From Sphingobacterium haloxyli (GTDB taxonomy: Bacteria; Bacteroidota; Bacteroidia; Sphingobacteriales; Sphingobacteriaceae), in the NCBI RefSeq assembly GCF_002980525.1, contig NZ_PVBQ01000017.1, positions 28,027 through 92,026 on the forward strand: DNA of 64,000 nt, given 5' to 3'. The translations under genes were made by a program, and so were the position numbers. Of this stretch, positions 17,316 to 26,429 are shown piece by piece; positions within the stretch are counted from its first letter, which is position 1, and each line of letters begins with the position of its first letter. A model generated the notes under the pieces. It was not told the DNA's origin. It saw only the letters and a program-made list of their open reading frames with translations, and did no database searches.

Positions 17316-18695
17316 ATGCAACTAAACGCAAAACACATCCGAATAATAACTATCGTAATTCTGTTCTCTATTCTCGGAGGACAGGCGATATGGGTATACA
17401 ACTTATATAAAGCGCAGTACCGTTTGGTAACCCAAGTTAAAGATGAAGCGTTGCAAAACGCGATCCTACGTGAATATACTTACCGGCACGAAAAGATGGG
17501 AGGCACAATTGTCTCTAGTCCACGATTTCTGGAAAGTGATACATCTCGTTATATTACTAAGACAATACAGTTAATTGACACCTCTTTTCAAGTACAATTT
17601 GACCGGTACGATCCTTACGGCGATGTAAAACTCAGCCAATTCATCCTAAAAGATCACCTTCCCGTCAATGTCTTTATGCTAGACAGTATCTTTAACCAAG
17701 AATTTTCTCTCAGTGGTATAACAGCGGCGTCGACGTATATTGAGTATATTGACGTGAAAAACAATAAAGTACTGCAACGGTCTAATGACAAGAATAAGCC
17801 TGGAGAATATACAGCATCCGAATTAATCATCATCGATATCTTCGATACGCTGGGTATCAAGGGATATATACAAATATCAACATCCGCTATTGTAAAAACG
17901 ATGACTTTCCAACTTATTCTCACGGCATTACTGATTATCATTTGCAGCTTCTTTTTGACGATTATCATCCGATCATTTTTCTTGCGGGAGAAAACAGAAC
18001 GCATGCGACAGGATTCGGTCAACACGATGACGCATGAATTTAAACGCCCTATATCGGTTGCCGTAGCGCAGATTGCATTGATTCCCCATTATCTTCAAAA
18101 CGGAAATACAGACAAAGTTCAACGGTATGCTCAACAAAGTCTACTGGAATTGCAGAAGCTCAATAAATACACCGAACGTATACAAAAGCTAAGCAACAAT
18201 AAACGGGAAACAATCATACTAAACAAAGAACTCATTAACCTACATGATTTCTTTACTTCACTCGTTGAAAAATATGAAAACACGGAAGAGAAGTCGGTAA
18301 AAATGACCCTTTCTATAAAAGCTACAGAAACCACGATTTATGCCGATTTGCTACACTTCGCTAATATTATGGATAACCTTATTGAAAATGCTATTAAATA
18401 TTCAACGGAAGATGGTGTAAAAATCGACATCCATGTTTCTGATGAAAGGAACAAGCTAAGGATAAGTGTAAAGGACGATGGTCTGGGCATCTCCGAAAAA
18501 GATCTGCCCCGTATCTTTCAGAAATTTTATCGCAGCGAAAATAAAAATATACAACAGAAAACCGGATTCGGTTTAGGGCTTACTTATGTGAAGACCTTGG
18601 TAGAAGCACACGCTGGTGACATAGAAGTTGAAAGTAAAGTAGGCCTGGGAACGAAATTTACCGTATCTTTCCCTTTACGAAACGATGCAGAATAA
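17316..18695 (+). CDS. Membrane sensor histidine kinase
   Basis: A 459-residue kinase with TM1 at about 9–29, a periplasmic sensor of about 165 residues with no recognised subdomain, TM2 at about 197–222, then HisKA with 'MTHEFKRPIS' (phosphoacceptor His240) and HATPase_c with N box 'LIENAIKYS', G1 'VKDDGLGIS', F box 'FQKFYRSEN' and G2 'GFGLGLTYVKTLVEAHAG'. All catalytic boxes are intact. It overlaps the regulator gene by 11 bp and is divergent from the NVEALA operon. The domain order is that of Bacteroidota RprX-type kinases. It probably senses a periplasmic signal, perhaps the peptide or its maturation state, and phosphorylates the adjacent regulator. Confidence 0.93.
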   Translation: MQLNAKHIRIITIVILFSILGGQAIWVYNLYKAQYRLVTQVKDEALQNAILREYTYRHEKMGGTIVSSPRFLESDTSRYITKTIQLIDTSFQVQFDRYDPYGDVKLSQFILKDHLPVNVFMLDSIFNQEFSLSGITAASTYIEYIDVKNNKVLQRSNDKNKPGEYTASELIIIDIFDTLGIKGYIQISTSAIVKTMTFQLILTALLIIICSFFLTIIIRSFFLREKTERMRQDSVNTMTHEFKRPISVAVAQIALIPHYLQNGNTDKVQRYAQQSLLELQKLNKYTERIQKLSNNKRETIILNKELINLHDFFTSLVEKYENTEEKSVKMTLSIKATETTIYADLLHFANIMDNLIENAIKYSTEDGVKIDIHVSDERNKLRISVKDDGLGISEKDLPRIFQKFYRSENKNIQQKTGFGLGLTYVKTLVEAHAGDIEVESKVGLGTKFTVSFPLRNDAE

Positions 18696-19365
18696 AATTT
18701 TAATCATAGAGGACGATAGGGAGCTTGCTCTTGCTTTGAAAGATTTTTTCGAAGAAAATGCACTGCAGGTTTGGCATGCAGCTTCGGGAGAAGAAGGTTT
18801 AACGTTATATTATACAGTAAAACCCGACCTGATTGTACTGGACGTAATGTTGCCCCTTAAATCTGGATTTGATGTGATTACAGAAATCCGGGATAAAGAT
18901 ATCAACCTTCCAATCATCATGATGACGGGGTCGGAGTACGACGAAAACAGCCAAGTAAAGGGCTTTACACACGGTGCGATCAACTATCTGCAAAAACCAA
19001 TCCTCCCTCAAGTGCTATTAGCGCAGATCAAGAATATACTCACTGTGCCACAAGACCTTACACAATATCAGATTGGTGGGATCACTATACGCATTCACGC
19101 GCAGTACGCTGAGTTCAATACGAAGTCACGTCAGCTCAGAGAGAAGGACATCCAGTTGTTGAATTTGTTACTACAACGGAAACACCAAGTAGTATATCGA
19201 CCTTTTATACTCAAACAAATCTGGAGGGATGATCATCCGGATAAAAATAATCTATTGGATGGCGCCATATCGCGGATTAGAAGTTTGCTTAAAGAATTCC
19301 CCTCCATATGTATCAAAACAGTATACGGAGAAGGGTACCGGTTAGAAGAAAAGTCGTCTTTATAA
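18685..19365 (+). CDS. OmpR/PhoB-type response regulator
   Basis: A 226-residue regulator. The receiver domain (1–118) has the acidic pair in 'IIEDDRELA', phospho-acceptor Asp53 in 'LIVLDVMLP', a conserved Thr in 'IMMTGSE' and Lys104 in 'LQKPI'. The C-terminal winged helix (about 128–222) shows 'LLQRKHQVVYRPFILKQIW', 'GAISRIRSLLKE' and 'IKTVYGEGYRLEE', standard for OmpR/PhoB. It overlaps the kinase gene. Proteins of this class usually bind paired direct repeats about 10–11 bp apart, exactly the spacing of the three boxes found in this cluster, so it is the obvious candidate regulator of the peptide, signal peptidase and ligase–efflux genes. Confidence 0.93.
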   Translation: MQNKILIIEDDRELALALKDFFEENALQVWHAASGEEGLTLYYTVKPDLIVLDVMLPLKSGFDVITEIRDKDINLPIIMMTGSEYDENSQVKGFTHGAINYLQKPILPQVLLAQIKNILTVPQDLTQYQIGGITIRIHAQYAEFNTKSRQLREKDIQLLNLLLQRKHQVVYRPFILKQIWRDDHPDKNNLLDGAISRIRSLLKEFPSICIKTVYGEGYRLEEKSSL

Positions 19366-19786
19366 AAACTATTTCACGATCTGATAAAAGGATGGTTAAC
19401 AAACAAGATAAATTTAACCGAGATTGACTATCTCGCGCATACATAATTTCCGGTCTGGGGTACTAAGCGAAACAACTGGCACAAATCGAACGTAGTATCC
19501 ACCTATAATTTAGCAGTACAATCTATCTTAAAGTATCAACACACTAATAAACAACTATGAATCAAGGTGTTGATAAAAAAATATAGGACGAGGATTATGG
19601 TTCTTATTTATCAGGAACGTTAAAAAGTGTCATTACCGAGCGGAATTGAAATGTTTGAAATTCGTACCAACGCGGTCAAGGAGTTCTACACAAAGAAAAA
19701 GGGAAGAATCTGTACATCAATTCGAAACCTTAACTCTTAACTCTGCTTCACCAGACTCATAGTATACTCTAAATTTTTGGTGTCTG
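19366..19786. other. Gene-free stretch after the two-component operon
   Basis: No credible gene is seen in this 421-bp stretch. All three forward frames are broken; a short forward run near 19640–19735 looks like decayed coding sequence but could not be placed in a family. It marks the boundary between the conserved peptide cluster and the mosaic accessory region. Confidence 0.5.
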
Positions 19787-20762
19787 CTACAACAATTTCA
19801 TAATCACCATTGCCCCTGTGGCATAATGCGTACTGACATCCAGCGCAGTTAGATCGGCCAACAGCTGTAGACCTACTACAGATTTTCCGGTGCCTGCACC
19901 GCCTTTGACGATGATGGCATACTTATCCTGTCCTTTAGCTTTTTGGGCCAGCGACATGACCGTATCGTACACGATCAGCTGTTCGTCCAGCAGGATATAA
20001 TCTCCTTTGGCCTTTGCCCTACCAAACAGTTGAAGCTCGCCGTTGAATTTTTTTTTGTTTGATGACGTCGGAGACTTGTTTGAGCAGTTTCTTAGATGGC
20101 CGGAGTTTGCTATGCTCCACTTCTTCGAGAATGCTCATCCCCTCGCCTGCTCCAACGCGGTTGTGGATAAAGGCGGTAAGTTCGTCACGGTCGTCTGCGC
20201 CATATATCGGAAACCGCTCTACCGCATCTTGAAAGCGGCTATCGAGCAATGTCTGATCGGTAGAGATGCTATAATTGTGTCGGTAGCTACAGGCGGACAA
20301 CTGAATGGGTTTCGTTTCTTGATAAAAGGCGCTGTTGTTCTCTTTGAGGTAGTAGAGATAGTTGCCGACCTGCACGCTTGGGTGAAGGACCTGACGGTTG
20401 CCCCCGCCGACCCAGGTCAGTACGTAATCGCTGTCGTAGTCCGTAAAGTTGCACTTTTCCCATTGCTTGAGCTCGATGATAACGGCCTGTTTCTGCTGTT
20501 GCTCGTCATGCCCGTAGATAACCACATCGATCCGTTTGGCGCTAAGCGGGAGTTTATACTCCACCATAACGCCCTGTTCGCTCAGGTTCTGGCGTTCGAG
20601 TATATCGGACAGGCGGAACAGCGAATTGCGCCACGACATGACTTCGTTTTGCGAGGGGTTGTATCCGAATTGCAGCAAGAATTGCTCGCGGAGTATGTCG
20701 GCCAGTTTATTTTGGATATTTAATTGTATAAACTCGGTTGCTGACCCGGCGTATAGCTTCAT
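19787..20762 (-). pseudogene. DUF2075/Schlafen-group-3-like helicase, frameshifted and truncated
   Basis: The first 240 residues are in one frame (20762 to about 20050) and contain a PD-(D/E)XK-like pattern, 'RIDVVIYG' and 'AVIIELKQW'. A run of nine A (minus strand, about 20046–20054) then shifts the frame; the next frame continues 'LQLFGRAKAKGDYILLDEQL' and 'IIVKGGAGTGKSVVGLQLL' with an intact Walker A motif, and stops about 15 residues after 'THYATGA'. The family is normally about 550–650 residues, so roughly half is missing. It overlaps the MazG-like gene by 4 bp, a pairing that suggests a former defence or stress module. The frameshift could be checked as a sequencing error, but the 3' truncation makes loss of function likely. 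Confidence 0.8.
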
Positions 20763-21087
20763 AATTCGTCGTATTTTTTTGCGGTGCCTTTGGCTTTTTC
20801 TACGGGATATTTTTCGTTGTTGCGTTTGATCTTGTCCTCGATGATCTGCTGGATATCGAGTCCATGCTTGTCGGCTAATAAAAGGGCGTACATCAGCACA
20901 TCCGCCAGTTCTTCTTTCAGCTTTTGGGGATCGGCTTCTTCGTTGCCTTTCCAGAGGAATAGTTCCAGTAGCTCGGAGGCTTCTATACTGAGGGCTACGG
21001 CGAGATCCTTGGAATTGTGGAACTGCTGCCAGTCGCGGGCGTCGCGAAAGTTCCTGATCTGCTGCAAGAGTTGTTCGATATCTGCAT
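20759..21087 (-). pseudogene. MazG-like nucleotide pyrophosphohydrolase, copy A (start codon frame lost)
   Basis: About 103 residues match the intact copy at 42743–43072, with the MazG-type metal motif 'EASELLELFLW ... KEELADVLMY' and 'IIEDKIKRNNEKYPVEKAKG'. One base is missing after the ATG at 21087 (ATGCAGATATC against ATGACAGATATC), so the normal first residues are out of frame; only an internal TTG could restart translation. The family hydrolyses nucleoside triphosphates such as dCTP to the monophosphate. It is upstream of, and overlaps by 4 bp, the DUF2075-like pseudogene. If the internal TTG works, a shortened enzyme could still be made. Confidence 0.75.
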
Positions 21088-21382
21088 GGTGTGCTTCAAA
21101 AACGGCTTGATGGCTAAATTTACGAATTTTGTGGGAGTTTCATTTACTCTTTCTTTATACTTGGTTCGCTACTTATTCGCAAGTTGTTCGGAAGAGTACC
21201 GGGATTTTACCGGGGAAGTACTGGGGATTTACCGTGTTGCGTACGGTAAATTCTCGGTAAACACTCGGTAAATCCCCATTGAATGGGCGAACAAAGTGCG
21301 AACAGTGTGCGAATACTGTTTAAGTAATGTTCGAAGAAAGGACGACCTGACAAATTAATTGAAATCGTAGTTGGAAGCTTAG
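21060..21382. repeat. About 320-bp repeat, copy A (MazG 5' end plus flank)
   Basis: This segment is nearly identical to 56629–56952. It holds the MazG start region and then about 260 bp with nested inverted repeats, e.g. GGGGATTTACCG and CGGTAAATCCCC. No protein-coding sense was found in the flank. The MazG-proximal 50 bp occur in three more places (about 43110, 50690, 59260). It may be a promoter-bearing mobile segment or structured RNA. Confidence 0.7.
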
Positions 21383-21472
21383 GTATTAGCCAAGGTACGA
21401 TCAGGGTGCTCAACGGATGGCCTGCTCCAACGCATGTGGGCTATCCATAATACGGAACTCGGCGAATCACAA

Positions 21473-22474
21473 TCATCGAGAGGATTTGTTAAATCTTTCC
21501 TCGATCTCTTTTATCCTATCCAAAAGCTGTTCCCAATTTAAACTTTCTCCGATGATCATATGCTCTTGAATAGTTCTATAGTCAGCTCCCCATTTTTCTA
21601 TTATAGTTTCGAGCGGTAGGATTTTTAACTTTCCTTTCCTATGATTGGAGTAATCCATTCCCCTTAATGGCGTTACTGTTTTGCGATGCTGAACAATAGT
21701 ATCAAATAGCTCATGATCTGCAATAGCCATTTCACCAAACTCAGCGTTCATAATTTTATCTAGATCATAAAGATGCCTGGTTAATCGATCTGTTCTGATT
21801 TTATCCGGTGGTTTTGAAAACTCCTCGTGTAGTAGAAGTACCTTCTCAATAAAAGTTCGCGTTGGAATAACTACCTGAACATCAAATGACGGCTCAGTAA
21901 AATCGAGATCTTTATAATGATGGTCAAGAAACGATATCACGGATTTTGTTTCAAACGGTTCGGTTAATGATCTCGCGCCCATTTCCAACAGAACCCGTTG
22001 TTGAATATAGGCATTATCGGTCGGAACAACGGATTGGTAATATATCTCTAATGTATTTGGATCACTAGTATCATCAATATGTTCGTTATACCTAATTTCA
22101 TATAATTTCTCATCAATGCCTAGCTGATTCAGTTGATTGATAAGCTCCTCACGGAATTCATTAATAATAAAACCTCCAGAGGCCCTTCTCAATTTTTTTA
22201 TTTGAGATTTAGATGTCAATTGATCAAATCCTAACAGATACCGATCAATAACCAGGTCTATATCTTCCGAGAAACGATCTATCAGGTTATACGCCTTACT
22301 CAATGACGTTCCACCTTTGAAGATTATTGAATCTGAATATTTAGATCGAAAAACTGCTTTTAATATAATACATACCCACCAATCCTTTTCCACCACAAAT
22401 GCTGGTAATCCTATAGAATTTTCCACTTGCTCCAAAACCTGAAGCTTTTGTTCATCGGTCAGATTTATCCACAT
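21473..22474 (-). CDS. Nucleotidyltransferase of AbiEii/AbiGii toxin family
   Basis: A 333-residue protein with the AbiEii nucleotidyltransferase core near residues 47–80: 'IIFKGGTSLSKAYNLIDRFS' followed by 'EDIDLVI', i.e. the GG-S and D-x-D metal-binding pattern, preceded by 'FVVEKDWWV'. Members are toxins of type IV toxin–antitoxin systems and can act in abortive phage infection by modifying tRNA. The gene begins 3 bp after the stop of a DUF6088-type gene, the usual antitoxin partner. It looks full length and intact. Confidence 0.9.
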   Translation of the reverse strand: MWINLTDEQKLQVLEQVENSIGLPAFVVEKDWWVCIILKAVFRSKYSDSIIFKGGTSLSKAYNLIDRFSEDIDLVIDRYLLGFDQLTSKSQIKKLRRASGGFIINEFREELINQLNQLGIDEKLYEIRYNEHIDDTSDPNTLEIYYQSVVPTDNAYIQQRVLLEMGARSLTEPFETKSVISFLDHHYKDLDFTEPSFDVQVVIPTRTFIEKVLLLHEEFSKPPDKIRTDRLTRHLYDLDKIMNAEFGEMAIADHELFDTIVQHRKTVTPLRGMDYSNHRKGKLKILPLETIIEKWGADYRTIQEHMIIGESLNWEQLLDRIKEIEERFNKSSR

Positions 22475-22477
22475 ACT

Positions 22478-23080
22478 TTAAGATTGATAAAGGTTATTGA
22501 TTTGTTTTTGAATCCATACTGGTGCATATACTACTTGATTTTGCATCACTTTCTCATCTAACTTTTTCACGGCTTGCTTAATGGTATTTAAAAACTCTTC
22601 AGTAATCTCTTGTTGCCCTTTTTCCTTAAAAGCCTGCACGATGAGATGCAGTAACTCGTCTTTTATGGCAAAGCTTTTGGGAACAGTTCGTTTAAATTTG
22701 ATGATTCTATTTCCTATTTTCACTTCACGTTGCGAGCCATCAGTAAGATACACCGCTTTTAATGGGACTTGTGTCGTAAGCCCTAGTAAATATAACGCCA
22801 TCACGCCTGTTGGTGCGATGCGAGCTTTATCTCTTTTGGCAATTTCCCTTGCAATCTCTTCAAGATTGGGATATATCGTACCCAGCAGAGGATCTTTCTT
22901 TGGTTTGATATAGATACCATGAGCCAGTCTTTCAATAAAACCATCATTCTCCATACGGAAAAGCGTCAGCCGGATATTCTCCGGTGTCGCAAAATGCTTA
23001 AAGTCTTCGGCAAAAAATAATTCGCCACGCGACGATTTCGAAACCTTGTTTTCTATCTTATTTTTAGCTGTTTCCGGCAT
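22478..23080 (-). CDS. DUF6088 / AbiEi-like antitoxin
   Basis: A 200-residue protein with an N-terminal winged helix ('SRGELFFAEDFKHFATPENI' and 'RLTLFRMENDGFIERLAHGIY', about 17–57) and a C-terminal effector region containing 'ARIAPTGVMALYLLGLTTQVP'. This is the pattern of DUF6088/AbiEi antitoxins, which repress their own promoter and neutralise the nucleotidyltransferase. It precedes the AbiEii gene by 3 bp in the same direction. Autoregulation is expected from family knowledge. It should be intact. Confidence 0.87.
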   Translation of the reverse strand: MPETAKNKIENKVSKSSRGELFFAEDFKHFATPENIRLTLFRMENDGFIERLAHGIYIKPKKDPLLGTIYPNLEEIAREIAKRDKARIAPTGVMALYLLGLTTQVPLKAVYLTDGSQREVKIGNRIIKFKRTVPKSFAIKDELLHLIVQAFKEKGQQEITEEFLNTIKQAVKKLDEKVMQNQVVYAPVWIQKQINNLYQS

Positions 23081-23130
23081 TTATAAATTCGTTAATCTGT
23101 AACAAATTTAGTAAATATTTGTTACAAGTA

Positions 23131-23250
23131 AAAAACCAACAGGTTTCCACGCAAGATATGCATACCAAAGATGCACTGAAAAATGGCGAAACCAATCAGC
23201 GTATTTTTCTGCTCAATGCTTGGAAAGAAACAAGTGAAATTTTTACTGAT
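23131..23250 (+). pseudogene. Carboxymuconolactone decarboxylase (AhpD-like) gene, N-terminal piece
   Basis: The forward frame reads 'QDMHTKDALKNGETNQRIFL' then 'LNAWKETSEIFTD', the family's 'CxxCxDMHTKDA' region, but lacks the start and the first cysteines and breaks off at 23250. The final 38 bp (23213–23250) are identical to 49019–49056, where the following part of the same family begins. Together the two places look like halves of related genes. Confidence 0.7.
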
Positions 23251-23369
23251 GACATCGAGGTTGTAGTATTTCACATCACGGGTCTATGTTTTATCTTATA
23301 TAGCACCGTGCTGAGTGGTTGTTCGGAAATTCCGAACAACCACTTCCTCTTCGAGCTCTCCCTCTTCGA

Positions 23370-23554
23370 AAAATGCTTAATATATTTACTAACTCGTCAC
23401 TATCTGTTAAACTATCTTCAGATAAGCGTTTATTTTTGAAGCCACGATTACGAAAAAAAGTAAATGTCTCCTTCTTCAGATCATCAACTGATACACGGGG
23501 AACAGCCGCGCCATCCCAACGGACACCTTTCTTCTGTAGTAGAAATTTATCCAA
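23370..23554 (-). pseudogene. RecG-like/AlbA_2 ATPase gene, middle piece
   Basis: The minus frame reads 'LLQKKGVRWDGAAVPRVSVD' and 'FKNKRLSEDSLTDSDELVN', typical of the segment after the AlbA_2 (Schlafen-type) domain of RecG-like transcriptional regulators. Neither the N-terminal domain nor the ATPase C-terminus is present. It is one of at least six such pieces in this window. Confidence 0.65.
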
Positions 23555-23609
23555 GGCTACGCAGTAGGGAATATTATCAAATTATGGGACAAATTACGAT
23601 CTTTACACA

Positions 23610-24536
23610 ATGAGCATGTCGCAAGAAATATGGGAAGAATTTATTAAAAAGTACCCACAGGCAAATAGTGGTAAACTATCTATCGAGCAGATCAATGTCT
23701 TGATGGCAAAATATTTGGAGAAACGTAATGCGTCAGCAGTCGATGATTTTGATGGACTCAGTCCGCACCAAATGCACCTCCTACTCCACTATCCTTTAGC
23801 TGAGGATAGCCCATTGAAATGGGTAGCTCCTCATTATGAAAGCGATTTGGATGCGATCCCGTTATTGGCACTATCCGACATGTTGTTGGCAGAAATACAA
23901 AAAGCGGGCGAGCTCAGACTCACAGCGAAAGGTAATCTTCCGGTGGCGGTGTGCACATTGTTGGTGAAGAAAAATTTAATCGACTGGAAGTACATGAAAT
24001 ACGTAAAAATACTTTCGGAGGATAATATTCCATATATATGGCCAATCAAGGAGTACCTCACTACGGAAGGCTTGATCAAGAAACGTAATAACAAGCTGTC
24101 CGTGACAAAAAAGGGGGAGAAGTATCCAAAGCTTGGTCACAGCGAAAGACTGCTGCAACTTCTTTCCTTTTTTACTGCTCGATTTAACTGGCAGAATCTT
24201 TACGGCATAGAAGATGACGGAGAAATTGGCTCCATGGGATGGGCGTTTTCGCTCTATCTGTTCAGGAAATATGGCCACGAAACGAAAAACGCGCAATTCT
24301 ATGCGGATAAATGGACCCGCGCCTTTCATACGCAGTACTGGTCTGAACGGAATAATCCAGCTTACAAAGCAATCATATCCGATATTAGATATGCATATGA
24401 ACACCGATTTTTCGGGTGCTTTGCTAAGTGGTTCGGTTTAGCGGAGGTTGAAGAAATTCAAATTCCGAAACAGATGATATCGCTGATGGAAGTAAAGAAG
24501 TCTGAAACGCTGGACAAGTGCTTTGGAATGAGATAG
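23610..24536 (+). CDS. Hypothetical protein, 308 aa
   Basis: A long intact frame encoding a soluble protein with no signal peptide. The N-terminus 'MSMSQEIWEEFIKKYPQANS' and the region 'LSPHQMHLLLHYPLAEDSPL' followed by 'GELRLTAKGNLPVAV' recall C-terminal regions found in Bacteroidota proteins related to plasmid pRiA4b ORF-3; no catalytic motif was recognised. The central part has a winged-helix feel ('YLTTEGLIKKRNNKLSVTKKG'). Bases 23598–23740, covering the 5' end, recur at 39723–39862, where the copy is cut short. This is the complete copy. Confidence 0.75.
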   Translation: MSMSQEIWEEFIKKYPQANSGKLSIEQINVLMAKYLEKRNASAVDDFDGLSPHQMHLLLHYPLAEDSPLKWVAPHYESDLDAIPLLALSDMLLAEIQKAGELRLTAKGNLPVAVCTLLVKKNLIDWKYMKYVKILSEDNIPYIWPIKEYLTTEGLIKKRNNKLSVTKKGEKYPKLGHSERLLQLLSFFTARFNWQNLYGIEDDGEIGSMGWAFSLYLFRKYGHETKNAQFYADKWTRAFHTQYWSERNNPAYKAIISDIRYAYEHRFFGCFAKWFGLAEVEEIQIPKQMISLMEVKKSETLDKCFGMR

Positions 24537-24667
24537 CTAATAGTACGGCATTGCTCCTGATCAATAATTCAATGTTATTGAGGAATAGACTGGTTATTGT
24601 GAGAAAATAATTAGTGTTGCTAATCTAGCTGATATTCTCCTTTGTTTAGGGCATTGACAAAAGAAGA

Positions 24668-25021
24668 CTATTTGAGTAAAAACTCACCTTTTTCTTCTAC
24701 AATCTCATTTCCCCATTTTGAAATTGCTTCCAAAACCGGAATAAAACTCCTTCCAAAATCGGTCAAGTTGTAGATTACCTTTATTGGTGGCTTTTCGCCA
24801 TAAACCTTTCGGGAGACTAATCCGTCTTTTTCCAATTGTTTCAGTTGTAAGCTTAAGGTCATTTCTGTGACTGTCTGCATTTCTCTACGAAGCTCACTGT
24901 AGCGTCTATCTCCATTTTTTAAATGGTGTAATATTACAGTTTTCCATCTTCCGCCCACTAAATCCATTGTCAAACTAACCGCACAAGGATAGGTTTTGTT
25001 TTTAAATTTTACGTTTCTCAT
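24668..25021 (-). CDS. HxlR-family transcriptional regulator
   Basis: About 117 residues from the ATG at 25021. Motifs of the HxlR winged-helix family are clear: 'CAVSLTMDLVGGRWKTVILH', 'HLKNGDRRYSELRREM' and 'TLSLQLKQLEKDGLVSRKVY'. The conserved N-terminal Cys, a redox or electrophile sensor in several relatives, is present. It is divergent from an NAD(P)H oxidoreductase gene, the usual arrangement for quinone or aldehyde responses; it probably controls that gene and its own. Confidence 0.9.
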   Translation of the reverse strand: MRNVKFKNKTYPCAVSLTMDLVGGRWKTVILHHLKNGDRRYSELRREMQTVTEMTLSLQLKQLEKDGLVSRKVYGEKPPIKVIYNLTDFGRSFIPVLEAISKWGNEIVEEKGEFLLK

Positions 25022-25127
25022 ATCTTTTTTTATAGCTATCAAACTTGATAGTTATTGTAAATGCAATTTACTAAAAATACTTTTGTAGCTATAATTTTTA
25101 TAGTATAACTTCTAAAGTAAAAAAAAT

Positions 25128-25676
25128 ATGGCATTAGTTATTTTAGCGCATCCGAATTTAGATAAGTCAGTAGCGAACAAAACAATCATTGAAGAATTGA
25201 GAAAAAGTAATTTGCAGTTAGAAATACGTAATCTTCATGAATTGTATCCTGATTTTAAAATTGATATTCAAGCGGAACAACAAGCTTTATTACGGCATGA
25301 AACTATTGTTTTCCAATATCCATTCTTTTGGCTGAGTATACCTGCTATTTTGAAACAATGGTTTGATACCGTGTTTGAATACCAATTTGCTTACGGTTCG
25401 AAAGGAGACAAACTAAAAAACAAAAATTTTGTTTCGAGCTTTACCATTGGTTCGCCCGAAAATGCTTACCAGACATTAGGTAAGCATAATTTCCGTGTTT
25501 ATGAATTTTGCAAAAGCATTGAGCAAACTGCACATTATGCACAAATGAATTACACGGAACCACTTTATTTTTATGGTGCATCTTCAACAGGAAAATTCAA
25601 TACCGAAGATGATATAAAAATTAATGCAAAAAAACATGCGAACAAACTGATTACTAAGGTACGGGAACTTGAATAA
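25128..25676 (+). CDS. NAD(P)H-dependent oxidoreductase (flavodoxin-like, KefF/MdaB type)
   Basis: A 182-residue flavodoxin-fold protein beginning 'MALVILAHPNLDKSVANKTI', the usual FMN-binding start of the NQO1/KefF family, with 'FQYPFFWLSIPAILKQWFD' and 'GSPENAYQTLGKHNF' further on. Such enzymes reduce quinones or other electrophiles by two electrons with FMN. It is divergent from the HxlR regulator gene with about 106 bp between, so regulation by that protein is likely. It appears complete. Confidence 0.9.
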   Translation: MALVILAHPNLDKSVANKTIIEELRKSNLQLEIRNLHELYPDFKIDIQAEQQALLRHETIVFQYPFFWLSIPAILKQWFDTVFEYQFAYGSKGDKLKNKNFVSSFTIGSPENAYQTLGKHNFRVYEFCKSIEQTAHYAQMNYTEPLYFYGASSTGKFNTEDDIKINAKKHANKLITKVRELE

Positions 25677-25819
25677 TGTTCCTGTAATCTATATCGGGGA
25701 AAAAGGAGGAGCCGGGTATAATATCCCTTTATTTTGAAGTCTATTTAAACAGAATTTTTGTATTCGGTTAAATTAACACCCGACTGCTTTTTGAAAAATT
25801 TGTTCAGCTTGCATACACC

Positions 25820-26090
25820 GGAGTAAGCTGACCCCTCAGGTGTCCATCCGTTTTCAGATTCCGGGGCAAATTGATCCCTTATAAGATTCTGATTTTGGTT
25901 TACTTTGGGAAAAAGATATTATCCAATGGCCGGAAAACCCAGACACTTGAGTCAGATAAAACAGATGATCAGGCTGCACAAGCAGGGCTATGCGATCAAA
26001 TCGATAGCACGCAGCCTAGGCATAAGCAAGAATACGGTAAAGTCATACCTGTATTACAGACCACTCATACATTATTTCCTTTTTGCCACA
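25820..26090 (+). mobile_element. IS21-family remnant (left end and IstA N-terminus)
   Basis: From the ATG at 25926 the frame reads 'MAGKPRHLSQIKQMIRLHKQ' and 'IKSIARSLGISKNTVKSYL', the helix-turn-helix start of IstA transposases, then breaks off after about 45 residues (full proteins are about 510). The upstream bases hold IS21-like end features ('AAGCTGACCCCT', 'GGGGCAAATTGATCCC'). IstA's catalytic domain and IstB are absent, so it cannot move by itself. Confidence 0.75.
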
Positions 26091-26130
26091 TTTTCCTTAA
26101 CAAGTTGCAGCCCCTTAGTCGGATTAAAGC

Positions 26131-26415
26131 TCAACAATTGTTTGGATAAATCTGTAAAATTTGGCAAAAATAGACCTTCGATTCACCAACTTTTATGTAA
26201 TAGGTAAAAGGAAAAAAGGATTCGTTAATCTCACTGATCTTTTCCAGATAAATTTTTCTTGTCGTAAACAGCTTCTTTATAATCACGTGATTTTCCGACA
26301 AATAAACATCAGCATAAGAAAAACCAAACTTCAAAACCAAAGAAATCGCGGCAAGAAAAATGACCAGAAAGGCTCCGCCTTCTACTGTAAGGTTCTTTGA
26401 AACAATAATATACAT
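26131..26415 (-). CDS. Small membrane protein, hypothetical
   Basis: A 94-residue frame with one strong hydrophobic segment ('GAFLVIFLAAISLVLKFGFS', about 13–32) followed by 'ADVYLSENHVIIKKLFTTRK' and 'IYLEKISEINESFF', which resembles the start of a bacterial PH-like (DUF304-type) domain. The protein may be truncated at its C-terminus by the neighbouring IS21 debris. No function assigned. Confidence 0.5.
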   Translation of the reverse strand: MYIIVSKNLTVEGGAFLVIFLAAISLVLKFGFSYADVYLSENHVIIKKLFTTRKIYLEKISEINESFFPFTYYIKVGESKVYFCQILQIYPNNC

Positions 26416-26429
26416 ACATACCCTTTTAT

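Noticed and set aside
20043..20723. Plus-strand frame of 226 codons
   Set aside because: Antisense to the DUF2075-like gene, which has recognisable motifs on the minus strand; the plus frame shows none.
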